Source of the DNA: Clostridia bacterium | GTDB taxonomy: Bacteria; Bacillota; Clostridia; Oscillospirales; Acutalibacteraceae | Direction: 5' to 3' | Assembly (NCBI GenBank): GCA_017416765.1 | Contig: JAFQBE010000006.1 | Location: 1 to 42,201 of the forward strand | Length of the DNA: 42,201 bases | Shown here: positions 1-7,471 of the stretch, piece after piece | Position numbering within the stretch: position 1 is the stretch's first letter | Layout: each line of letters begins with the position of its first letter | Notes under the pieces: generated by a model | What the model saw: only the letters and a program-made list of their open reading frames with translations | The model's database searches: none | Told to the model about the DNA's origin: nothing | Position numbers and translations under genes: made by a program

Positions 1-114
1 AAAGATTGGTTCGGGTAGGCTGCTCAGAGGAGAGCTCGCAAATAAGACCTTCCGTTGACTCGCACCATCCGTCAACTCTCTGAAGCAGGTACAAACCGCT
101 TATTCCTCGTCATA
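1..114 (-). ncRNA. T-box leader, downstream unit (cut by window edge)
   Basis: This is a second T-box 5' half on the minus strand. It has a TATGACGAGG entry motif (near 105-114), AGAGAG (76-81), and a 6-bp stem GTTGAC/GTCAAC (54-59 with 71-76) capped by a GGATGGTG loop, then a CCTCTGAGC segment. The stem differs from that of the upstream unit at several base pairs, and each change is compensated on the other strand. Antiterminator, terminator and the controlled gene lie beyond position 1. Confidence 0.82.
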
Positions 115-139
115 GCTTTTATGGTAGTTACACTACAAA

Positions 140-311
140 AAACACGACTAACATCGCTCCCCGCTATAACGGTCGGGCTCCGTCTGCCTTACTCAAAAAC
201 TCTTTCAGGCTCGCCGCTCTGAGGTGATTTAGCCTTGATAAATCCTTCCGCCGATTCACACCAACCATCGGCTCTCTGATGCGGGATTAATCTGCCGCTC
301 CTCGTCATTGC
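140..311 (-). ncRNA. T-box leader, upstream unit of a tandem pair
   Basis: Read on the minus strand, this segment has the T-box order of elements. It starts with an AATGACGAGG entry motif (near 300-310), then the AGAGAG bulge (272-277), a 6-bp stem GCCGAT/ATCGGC capped by a GGTTGGTG-type loop (250-272), a CCTCAGAGC segment, and a GACGG...CCGTTA element that resembles the T-box stem III region. T-boxes bind uncharged tRNA to control amino-acid genes, here a gene left of the window. I do not see the canonical antiterminator sequence UGGNACCGCG in this unit; a weak GCGAT/GTCGT hairpin followed by six T may stand in as terminator. Aligning both units puts GCU here and GCG in the other at the likely specifier position, both alanine; that reading is tentative. 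Confidence 0.82.
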
Positions 312-337
312 GTTTGCTGAATTATTAAATTGCTGTC

Positions 338-366
338 ATTATAGCACCGTGAAAAACTGCCGTCAA
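338..366 (-). promoter_or_regulatory. Sigma-A promoter of the T-box leader
   Basis: On the minus strand there is a -35 TTGACG (361-366), a 17-base spacer and a perfect -10 TATAAT (338-343). Transcription would start near 331 and run leftwards through both T-box leaders and out of the window. The position directly upstream of the first T-box supports a genuine promoter. Confidence 0.8.
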
Positions 367-496
367 CCGCAAAATTTCACAAAAAACAACCCACTTTAGC
401 GCTTTAAAGTTTTGCACTTTTAACAAAGTAGCACGGTGCATTATTTTATATATTTTTATTGTTTGTAAAATCACAGTAACATCATTGAAATTAATA

Positions 497-526
497 TTGA
501 AAATTAACTTTCCGACGATATATAAT
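497..526 (+). promoter_or_regulatory. Sigma-A promoter of the esterase gene
   Basis: TTGAAA (497-502) and TATAAT (521-526) are separated by 18 bases. The start would fall near 533, giving a 5' UTR of about 30 bases that contains the ribosome-binding site at 548-553. Confidence 0.65.
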
Positions 527-562
527 TTATGTTAAGCTGTATTGAAGAAAGGGACTAAATTA

Positions 563-1642
563 ATGAAAAGAATAATTTGTTTAATTATTTGTATTCTTAT
601 CGTCAGTATGCCGTTTAATGTTAAAGCAGACAGCGCGTTGAATTCGTCGTCGGAGGATTTTTCTATGAACATATGGAATGTTAAAACTGAAGAAATAAAT
701 CCGGAAATACGTTTTGTCGGCAATCTTATTCGTATCATACTTCCTTCAATGAACGAAAGTTTTTTCAAGCTTGCAAATGCTTTTATGGATAATATCGGTT
801 TGCCCGATTTAACACGTAACATAACCCGTGAGGAAGTTTTTGTTGAGCGTGAGGATGGCTCAAAATTGCGTTTATGCGTATATACTCCGAAAGAAAAGAA
901 GGATAACGTACCGGGTTTACTGTGGATTCACGGCGGTGGGTACGGGCTTGGCTGTCCGGAGCAGGATTTCAGTTTTATCCAGAGTTTTATTGATACAACA
1001 GGCTGCGTCATTGTAGCACCTGACTATACAAACTCCACAACTGCGCCGTATCCGGCAGCTTTTGACGATTGCTATGCTGCACTTTTGTGGCTGCGTAATA
1101 ACGGTGAAAAATACGGCATGGATGAAAACCGTATATTTGTCGGCGGTAACAGTGCCGGTGGCGGACTTTGCGCTGCTGTTACATTAAAGGCGAGAGATAC
1201 GGGGGAAGTCAATATTGCTTTTCAGATGCCTCTCTATCCCATGCTCGATGACAGAATGACAACCGAATCCATGCGGGGAAACGATGCACCAATCTGGAAT
1301 GAAAAGTCCAATGTGAATGCTTGGAAGCTCTATCTTGGTGCTGATTATGAAACGGATAACGTTTCAAAATACGCAGCACCTGCCAGAGAAACGGATTATT
1401 CTTCTCTGCCGCCTACACTTACGTATATCGGTACGGTTGATCCGTTTTATGATGAAACCGTGATTTATGTTGAAAACCTTAAAAATGCCGGTGTAGAGGT
1501 CAGCTTTAAGACATTGGACGGTTGCTTCCACGGCTTTGATTTGCTGAGTTATTCCACTCCTGCAAAGCAGGCACGCGAGTTCCTTGTTGAAGGCTTTGTT
1601 TATGCAGCCGAAAACTGTACAGCACCGCAACCGGCTAAATAA
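563..1642 (+). CDS. Secreted alpha/beta-hydrolase, HSL-type esterase
   Basis: A 359-residue carboxylic-ester hydrolase with the usual signatures of the hormone-sensitive-lipase (GDXG) family. The oxyanion HGGG motif lies near residue 123, and the nucleophile elbow GGNSAGGG has Ser197. Asp293 (GTVDPFYDE) and His323 (FHGFD) complete the triad. An N-terminal hydrophobic signal peptide (about residues 1-22) predicts export. I chose ATG 563 because AAAGGG at 548-553 is correctly spaced; the in-frame TTG at 542 has no such site. It has its own promoter and no co-directional upstream partner. The substrate cannot be read from the sequence; short-chain esters or deacetylation of glycans are typical. 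Family call firm, substrate open. Confidence 0.88.
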   Translation: MKRIICLIICILIVSMPFNVKADSALNSSSEDFSMNIWNVKTEEINPEIRFVGNLIRIILPSMNESFFKLANAFMDNIGLPDLTRNITREEVFVEREDGSKLRLCVYTPKEKKDNVPGLLWIHGGGYGLGCPEQDFSFIQSFIDTTGCVIVAPDYTNSTTAPYPAAFDDCYAALLWLRNNGEKYGMDENRIFVGGNSAGGGLCAAVTLKARDTGEVNIAFQMPLYPMLDDRMTTESMRGNDAPIWNEKSNVNAWKLYLGADYETDNVSKYAAPARETDYSSLPPTLTYIGTVDPFYDETVIYVENLKNAGVEVSFKTLDGCFHGFDLLSYSTPAKQAREFLVEGFVYAAENCTAPQPAK

Positions 1643-1713
1643 ACTTGAAATAGATTATAAGTTTTGTTAAATACAAGAATAGAATCCGACCGTATGAGCT
1701 CTGATTAATGATA

Positions 1714-2060
1714 TAGTCCCCTTAGAGTAGACACTCGAAAAAGCAAAAATTTTCGAGACTACACTAAGGGGATTGTTTTATGGGAAGAAAAGGATATAAG
1801 TACAAGAAATATTCAGCGGAACTGAAAACAACAGCGGTACAAGAATATCTCAACGGAGGTGGAAGTCACAGATACATATGCAAAAAATATGAAATATCCA
1901 GTACATCGGTTTTTCGAAAATGGATAAAGTGGTATAATGGTCATAAAGAATTCAAAGAGCGAAACTCTACCAAGGGAGAAATCTATATGACCAAAGGAAT
2001 AAAAACCACACTGGAAGAAAGAGCAAACATAGTAACGAGGAGTAACCCATGTCAAAGTTA
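1714..2060 (+). mobile_element. Remnant of an IS3-type insertion sequence, left part
   Basis: The segment begins with a hairpin (1718-1771), followed by the first part of an orfA gene. The orfB/integrase part and a recognisable right end are missing, and the sequence runs into an unrelated truncated gene. The right boundary (about 2040-2150) cannot be fixed by eye. I take it as a decayed copy left by insertion plus deletion. Confidence 0.6.
1718..1771 (+). promoter_or_regulatory. Long hairpin burying the orfA ribosome-binding site
   Basis: Arms CCCCTTAG...CTCGAAAA (1718-1741) and TTTTCGAG...CTAAGGGG (1750-1771) pair nearly perfectly over about 22 positions with a short loop. The AGGGG that would serve as Shine-Dalgarno for ATG 1780 forms the base of the right arm, so the folded transcript would hide it. 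Confidence 0.7.
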
Positions 2061-2076
2061 TATACTTAGAGAGTGA
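1780..2076 (+). pseudogene. Truncated IS3-family orfA (helix-turn-helix) fragment
   Basis: A 98-residue product beginning MGRKGYKYKKYSAELKTTAV, typical of IS3-family OrfA proteins. It has one helix-turn-helix (about residues 10-50: QEYLNGGGSHRYICKKYEIS) and the beginning of a second (KGIKTTLEERANIVT). Full-length proteins of this type are considerably longer and continue through the second HTH into a leucine-zipper-like region and orfB. Here the reading changes to unrelated residues after position 86 and stops. It is therefore a broken copy with no transposition function of its own. Its intact N-terminus could still bind DNA, but nothing indicates that it is used. Confidence 0.72.
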
Positions 2077-2098
2077 TGAGGGGATGTAATAAAGAAGA

Positions 2099-3115
2099 AT
2101 GTGGGTATGTGGTATAATTAATTTACAAATAAGAAATTGTGAAGGTTGTTTAGGCTCGCTGGAAGATATGTTAAACGATTATAAGACCGAAGATTTTTCG
2201 TGGACTGTAAATTATCAGAGCATAACATTCTATTTCAGCCCGTATGATATAGCATCATTTGCAGCCGGGCTTATAACGGCTACGATTTATTTTGATGATT
2301 ACCCTGAGCTGTTTAATGAGAAATATACCGAAGCTCCGGCTTCTTATGCTATTGCTCTTCCTGCCAATAATGATATTTCAGTTGACCTGAACGGAAAAGA
2401 CGGTAAAAAAGATGTTTTGTCTTATAAAGCTAATTTTGAAAGCGAAGACCAGATAATATCATCAATTACTGTGAATCTGAACGGTAAACAGTTTGATTTT
2501 GACGGTCTTGAAGCGTTTGAAGATTCAGTTTATCTTGTTTTTATTCAAGGTCATTATTATATCTATTATAACATCTACGGATTTAATGATTATTCTGAAA
2601 TTCTTGTGTTGGAATTAACTGAGAACAATATTAAAGAATCGGATGTTTTCTTTAACGGTAAATTCGATTATTTTTATATCTACGTTGAAGGCGAAAATGA
2701 AGTTTATACTGCAAAGCTGATGTTCAACAATCCTGCTGAATTTACGCTTACAAGCCGTTGTGATTTGCTCGGAACTTACATGGGCAGAAAAACATATTTG
2801 TCAGATCCGGAAACAGGTATGCCTGAATCGGCTGAAAAAAGCTATAAAGTCGAGTTTTACACCGAGTTTACTCTGGTCTCAAAAATTCCGCTTTCAGTAA
2901 AAATGCTGCCAGGCGAAAGGGAAGAAACCTTGCCTGCAGGCACCGGCTTTGAGATTATCGGAACAGACGGCAAAAACTATGTTGATACCCGCCTTGCAGA
3001 CGGCAGAGAATGCCGCATTTACGCAAGTCGAAATAATATTGAATATGATTATGATGTTTATATCAACGGTGTTTCGGAATATGATGTATTTGAAGAAATA
3101 ATGTACGCAGGATAA
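2099..3115 (+). pseudogene. 5'-truncated RsiV/DUF3298-like secreted protein
   Basis: The open frame has 338 codons, but only the part from about residue 20 looks like real protein. Residues 20-110 (SLEDMLNDY..., ITFYFSPYDIASFAAG, YPELFNEKY) resemble the DUF3298/RsiV C-terminal domain found in Clostridial exported proteins. The following 200 residues include an acidic beta-rich region and a C-terminal segment with MLPGEREETLPAG. There is no signal peptide. The first 18 residues are encoded by sequence continuous with the IS remnant, and no clear ribosome-binding site precedes ATG 2099 or the in-frame ATG 2168. The natural 5' half was probably removed when the IS arrived. A TATAAT-like box near 2113 might give some expression. 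It lies 16 bases upstream of the next gene, so the two were probably co-transcribed. Confidence 0.6.
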
Positions 3116-3131
3116 AAGGAGATTATTTAAA

Positions 3132-3944
3132 ATGATTAAAAAAGTAACGGCAATCATGCTCGCTCTCATTACTGTTTTTACAATGATGAGCATTTCAATG
3201 ACTTCGGCATCAGCCGCAACAAAGGTTATTGAAATCAGCAAGTTCCCTTCAATCTATTACGGAGAAACCCTCGAAAATTCAAACCTTACCCCTTGCTTCC
3301 CATCGCTTGACTACAATCAGTCGCCTTATTATTCGGAAATCATGTCAACACAGGTTCCAAATTGCGGCGGCGAGGAAGCTGACCCCAAAAAGGAATATTA
3401 TGTGCTCACAACATTCTATATCGGCGGCTATGAGCTTCCCGCAGCTGATGAATTCAAGGTTGTATATGACGGCAAAGAAATTCCCTATTATAATTTCAAT
3501 TCATATCTGCCCAGCGACAGTGCATATTTTCTTTATAAACATGGCAGTAACGGCAAAGCAATGTGCATTATAAGAATCAAACTCGGTGATTCTGCAACTC
3601 TCGGCACTGGTGTTACTGTTAAAAACGGCAAGGCTTCTGCTTCAAGTGCTGTTGCAGGCGATGCTGTAACAATCACTGCAGATCAGATTGACGGTAAGAT
3701 TTTTTATTGCTGGAACATCACAGGCGCAACTCCTGAAGATTATTATGATTCCGAAACAACATTCACAATGGGTGCTTTCAATGTTATTGCAGAAGCGGTT
3801 TACAAAGATTGTGAATGCAATTGCCATAAAGGCGGAATTGAAGGATTCTTCTTTAAATTCGTCCTCTTCTTCCAGAAGATTTTTGGTATGAATACGGTTT
3901 GCGGCTGCCAAATGAATCACAATGTTTTCGGCGATCTCTGGTAA
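3132..3944 (+). CDS. Secreted protein with Cys/aromatic C-terminal tail, unknown function
   Basis: A 270-residue protein that I cannot place in a named family. Residues 1-29 form a clear signal peptide ending SASAA. The middle is beta-rich (residues about 30-175), followed by a small repeat-like Ig segment (about 155-225; GTGVTVKNGKASASSAVAGD). The C-terminus holds CECNCHK, a phenylalanine-rich stretch (FFFKFVLFFQKIFG) and a second Cys pair (VCGC). A comparable tail ends the 5'-nucleotidase at 27260-29989. An AAAAGGAG Shine-Dalgarno precedes ATG 3132. It sits 16 bases after the truncated gene and is followed by a strong terminator. The tail suggests retention at the cell surface; the rest has no assignable role. 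Confidence 0.75.
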   Translation: MIKKVTAIMLALITVFTMMSISMTSASAATKVIEISKFPSIYYGETLENSNLTPCFPSLDYNQSPYYSEIMSTQVPNCGGEEADPKKEYYVLTTFYIGGYELPAADEFKVVYDGKEIPYYNFNSYLPSDSAYFLYKHGSNGKAMCIIRIKLGDSATLGTGVTVKNGKASASSAVAGDAVTITADQIDGKIFYCWNITGATPEDYYDSETTFTMGAFNVIAEAVYKDCECNCHKGGIEGFFFKFVLFFQKIFGMNTVCGCQMNHNVFGDLW

Positions 3945-3967
3945 GATTTAAAATCTCATAAAAAAAA

Positions 3968-3993
3968 CGGCGGAGAAATCCGCCGTTTTTTTT
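3968..3993 (+). terminator. Intrinsic terminator after the 3132 gene
   Basis: CGGCGGA (3968-3974) pairs perfectly with TCCGCCG (3979-3985) across a GAAA loop and is followed by eight T. An A-run precedes the stem, so it may work in both directions. Confidence 0.92.
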
Positions 3994-4036
3994 AAAAATA
4001 TGCACTAAAGTACGATGAAAAATAAAATAACTATGA

Positions 4037-4042
4037 TATAAT
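4037..4042 (+). promoter_or_regulatory. Probable -10 element of the helicase gene
   Basis: A perfect TATAAT lies 37 bases upstream of ATG 4079 and downstream of the preceding terminator. The -35 position (about 4014-4019) is poor, so I am confident only of the -10. Confidence 0.45.
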
Positions 4043-4078
4043 GGTATTTGTAAAAATCCGGCAAATGGGTGTGATGTT

Positions 4079-6703
4079 ATGAAAGATTTCAGCAAAGTAA
4101 AATTCAAATGGACCTTCCGTGATTATCAGCAGGCAGTGCTGGATAATTCGCAAAAGCATCTTAAAGACAAGAGAATTCATATCGTTGCCGCACCGGGCAG
4201 CGGTAAAACCATTCTCGGTCTTGAGCTTGTCCGCAGGCGGAATTCACCTGCGCTCGTTATGTCGCCGTCTGTTACAATCCGTCAGCAGTGGGGCGAAAGA
4301 TTTATTGAAGCATATCTGCCCGAAACGGAGATTCCTGATGAATATATTTCTTATTCGCTTACAAATCCGAAGCTGATAACCTCAATAACATATCAGGCAT
4401 TACACGCAGCTTTCACAAAATCCGTTATGGAAGCAGAAGCGGATGAAGATGAATTTGAAGCAGAGGAAGCACAGGATTTCACGGGCTTTGATATTTTTGC
4501 CGAAATTAAAAATGCAGGTATTAAAACAATCTGCCTTGATGAAGCGCACCACCTCAAAAGCGAATGGCAGAAGGCTCTCGAAAAGTTTGTTGAAATGCTC
4601 GGTAAGGATGTAACAATCATCGCTCTTACAGCAACTCCGCCTTATGACAGTGCACCTGCCGAATGGAACAGATACCAGACCCTTTGCGGCGATATTGATG
4701 AAGAAATTTTTGTTCCGCAGCTTGTTATGCAGAAAACTCTCTGCCCCCATCAGGATTATATATATTTCAGCTATCCCACCGCAGAAGAATCGCAGATTCT
4801 TGCAAATTACAAAGCAAAAGCATCGGCTGTTACCGATGAAATAATCAGAAGCGGTCTGCTTTCAAAGGCTTTGCAGGCCTCAAATGCCGCCAATAATGAA
4901 GAGCTTCTTTACGATAACCTTGCAGGCTTCAAATCGCTTGTCTGTGTTGCGAAAAAAGGCGGCGCAAACATTTCAAATAGCCTTGAGGAAAAGGTTTTTG
5001 AGGGCAGAAAGCCGACCGTTTATTCAATTGCTGAAGCCGAAAAAGCGTTTCAGTTTATCGTTGATAAGCCTGATATATTCACCGAAGAAATAAGCGAAGA
5101 ATTAAAAGAAATTCTTTCAAAAGAAGCTCTTATTGAAAAGAGAAAGGTCAGACTTGCTTCAAGCGATAAAATAAATAAAATGCTTGTTTCTTCAACGGGT
5201 AAGCTTGCAAGCATTAACAGAATTGTTGCAAGTGAGAATGTAAATCTCGGTGACTCTCTGCGTATGCTCATTCTCACCGACTACATCAAAAAGGATATGC
5301 TCAAGCTCGTCGGTACGGATGAAGAAATCCACGCTCTCGGTACGGTTCCCGTATTTGAATCAATCCGAAGAACTAACCCCGATGCAAAGGTTGCCGTGCT
5401 TTCGGGTACGCTTGTGATTCTGCCCGATTCAGCCGTTGAAACTGCGCAGGAAATCGCATATAACGAGGGTGTGCCTTGCAGAATAAAGAAGCTTGAAAAT
5501 ACAAACCATACCGAAATCATTTTCAGCGGCTCAAACAAAAATAAGGTTAGCATTATAACAAAAGCATTTCAGCTTGGTGTTATTAATGTGCTTATCGGTA
5601 CAAAATCTCTGCTTGGTGAAGGCTGGGATTCGCCTAATATTAATTCCCTTATTCTTGCAAGCTTTGTGGGCAGCTTTATGCTTTCAAACCAGATGCGTGG
5701 CAGGGCAATAAGAATTGATAAAAAGAATCCTGAAAAGGTGTCTAATATCTGGCATCTTGTGACCGTTGAGCCTGATTCAAAGGACGAAATCATCAGCGAT
5801 GATTTTGAAACAATGAAGCGCCGTTTTGCCTGCTTCCAGGCTCCTGCATATAACAGCGATGTTATTGAAAGCGGCACGGACAGAATTGATATTCTCAAAG
5901 CACCCTATGATACAAACGGACTTGAAAATATTAATAATCAGATGTTGTCACTTGCCGCCGAAAGAAACGTTATGTCAGGCAGATGGAACGCTGCCGTAAA
6001 GGGCAAAGCAAGACCCGAAATTGCTGATGTCAGCGAGATTCCGGCTGAAGTACAGCCTGCAAAAGCTGTTCATAAAAACAAGATTTATGCAATTATTCTT
6101 GCTGTTGTGGTTGTTCTTGCAATAATTATAATAGCAACATCCGGATTTTTCGGCGGTCTGCTCGGATTCATCATTGCGGCAGTTGCAGCTGTTTTCCTTA
6201 TTAAGTGTGCAAGTGTTGTTATGAAGAATTCCTCACCCGAAAAAACAGTTTCAAACATTTCGGGGGCAGTTCTCCGCACGCTCAAAGAAATCGGTGAAAT
6301 CGAGAGCAGGGGAGCAACGGTTTGTGTTAAAAAGTCCGAAAAACACAATACAATAAATTGTTCGCTTGAAAAAGCAACGGTACGGGAAAAGAATGTTTTT
6401 GCAAAGGCAATATCCGAGCTTCTTTCTCCGATTGATGACCCGAGATATGTTTTAATCGGCACAAAGGGTATCTCAAAGCTCCAAACAACAAATTACGTTC
6501 AGAGCTATGCCTGCCCGTCAATTATAGGAGTTAATAAAGAAACAGCTCAAATCCTTGCAAAGAATCTAAAATCCGCAGGCGGTAAGTTTGACCTTGTCTT
6601 CACAAGAAGTGAACAGGGGAGAAAAGAGCTTTTTAAATGCCGTAAGTTTTCATATATCAACGCAAACAGTAAGCTTGTAAAAACCAAGAAAATTGTAAAA
6701 TAG
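4079..6703 (+). CDS. Superfamily 2 DEAH helicase with transmembrane hairpin
   Basis: An 874-residue nucleic-acid-dependent ATPase. Motif I is APGSGKT (Lys43), motif II DEAH (154-157), motif III TATPP (about 182), and motif VI QMRGRAIR (about 540). Together these give a complete two-lobed SF2 core of about 600 residues. Unusually, residues about 664-715 contain two strongly hydrophobic segments separated by a glycine-rich turn (ATSGFFGGLLGF), followed by a 160-residue lysine-rich C-terminal domain of unknown type. This predicts a membrane-tethered helicase with both large domains in the cytoplasm. It stands alone between a terminator and a hairpin. The ATG 4079 start has only a GGTGTGATG-like ribosome site. 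No nuclease, methylase or other defence gene adjoins it, so I do not assign a defence role. Confidence 0.85.
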   Translation: MKDFSKVKFKWTFRDYQQAVLDNSQKHLKDKRIHIVAAPGSGKTILGLELVRRRNSPALVMSPSVTIRQQWGERFIEAYLPETEIPDEYISYSLTNPKLITSITYQALHAAFTKSVMEAEADEDEFEAEEAQDFTGFDIFAEIKNAGIKTICLDEAHHLKSEWQKALEKFVEMLGKDVTIIALTATPPYDSAPAEWNRYQTLCGDIDEEIFVPQLVMQKTLCPHQDYIYFSYPTAEESQILANYKAKASAVTDEIIRSGLLSKALQASNAANNEELLYDNLAGFKSLVCVAKKGGANISNSLEEKVFEGRKPTVYSIAEAEKAFQFIVDKPDIFTEEISEELKEILSKEALIEKRKVRLASSDKINKMLVSSTGKLASINRIVASENVNLGDSLRMLILTDYIKKDMLKLVGTDEEIHALGTVPVFESIRRTNPDAKVAVLSGTLVILPDSAVETAQEIAYNEGVPCRIKKLENTNHTEIIFSGSNKNKVSIITKAFQLGVINVLIGTKSLLGEGWDSPNINSLILASFVGSFMLSNQMRGRAIRIDKKNPEKVSNIWHLVTVEPDSKDEIISDDFETMKRRFACFQAPAYNSDVIESGTDRIDILKAPYDTNGLENINNQMLSLAAERNVMSGRWNAAVKGKARPEIADVSEIPAEVQPAKAVHKNKIYAIILAVVVVLAIIIIATSGFFGGLLGFIIAAVAAVFLIKCASVVMKNSSPEKTVSNISGAVLRTLKEIGEIESRGATVCVKKSEKHNTINCSLEKATVREKNVFAKAISELLSPIDDPRYVLIGTKGISKLQTTNYVQSYACPSIIGVNKETAQILAKNLKSAGGKFDLVFTRSEQGRKELFKCRKFSYINANSKLVKTKKIVK

Positions 6704-6713
6704 CTTTATCAGA

Positions 6714-6750
6714 AACGAAGCACCAAGGTTTACAGCCTTGGTGCTTCGTT
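6714..6750 (+). terminator. Strong hairpin after the helicase gene
   Basis: A perfect 15-bp stem (6714-6728 with 6736-6750) with a 7-base loop starts 10 bases after the helicase stop. The following bases are ATATAT rather than a T-run, so termination efficiency is uncertain. Confidence 0.7.
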
Positions 6751-6919
6751 ATATATCGTTGGCTATGTCTTTTTATTCTGAGTATACTTATGTTCTGACA
6801 AAATAATTTAAAAAAACCATAAAAACAAGAAAAGTTTGCACTAAAGTAAAAACAGAGATTATATAAAACTGGTCAGCTTATATAATTCCAAAATTAAACC
6901 TGTGTTAGGTGAGGAGAAG

Positions 6920-7471
6920 ATGAAAACTCTCAGTAAAAAGAGGATTGAGCTTTTCCTTGATTCAATATCGGAAAATTATTGCGAAACTGTGCTGAAGGAC
7001 TGTTATGTTCTCCTGAAAAAGATGTATACCTATTACTCTAAACCCAACGGACCGGAATTCAATATAATGAATAAGGTTAAATGTTCTCAATCACAAAAGG
7101 AAAAGAAAGAGAAAAGGGGGTACACGCCTGAAGAACTCAAAAGAATTTTCGCTGTTGCAGACAGCATTAACCCTGAAACAAACAGACCGAAATATATGTA
7201 CGGTAACGCAGTTAAGCTTCTGTTGCATACAGAAATAACTCTGCTCATAAATGCGTTTAGACGATATGAGTTTGATTTAACCGCTGCCAAGTCAGAAATT
7301 ACTGTTATTGAGTTTGCTGCTGCCGATGAAAAATGGCTTGATTTTATATGTAATAACCGTAGTGGTAAACCTACAGGTGATTATGATACTCAGATACTTT
7401 TGAATACACAGATTCGAGCAACAAGTTCATTGAAAATTAATTGGTTATTGTATATTCTATTGAATTGTTAA
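6920..7471 (+). pseudogene. Degenerate tyrosine recombinase (integrase) fragment
   Basis: A 183-codon frame whose first ~115 residues resemble the core-binding domain and the start of the catalytic domain of phage/ICE integrases (KRGYTPEELKRIF, YMYGNAVKLLLHT). The conserved catalytic block TGMRxGE expected next reads TEITLLINAF, so the first catalytic Arg is lost. The R-K-H-R-H-Y set is otherwise absent. The frame continues with unrelated residues and overlaps the last 35 bases of the convergent sigma-factor gene. ATG 6920 follows a GGTGAGGAG ribosome site; GTG 6902 is an alternative. It is best read as the scar of a former integrated element. Confidence 0.62.

Noticed and set aside
1-330. 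CRISPR-like pair of repeats in the first 330 bases
   Set aside because: Only two diverged copies with compensatory stem changes and T-box motifs; explained by tandem T-box leaders.
4001-4012. TGCACTAAAGTA word shared with 6837-6848
   Set aside because: Twelve bases in two upstream regions, at different distances from the -10-like boxes; too little to call a regulatory site.
4079-6703. Helicase as part of an antiphage defence island
   Set aside because: It is flanked by terminators and unrelated genes, with no nuclease, methylase or other defence partner; only the integrase scar hints at mobility.
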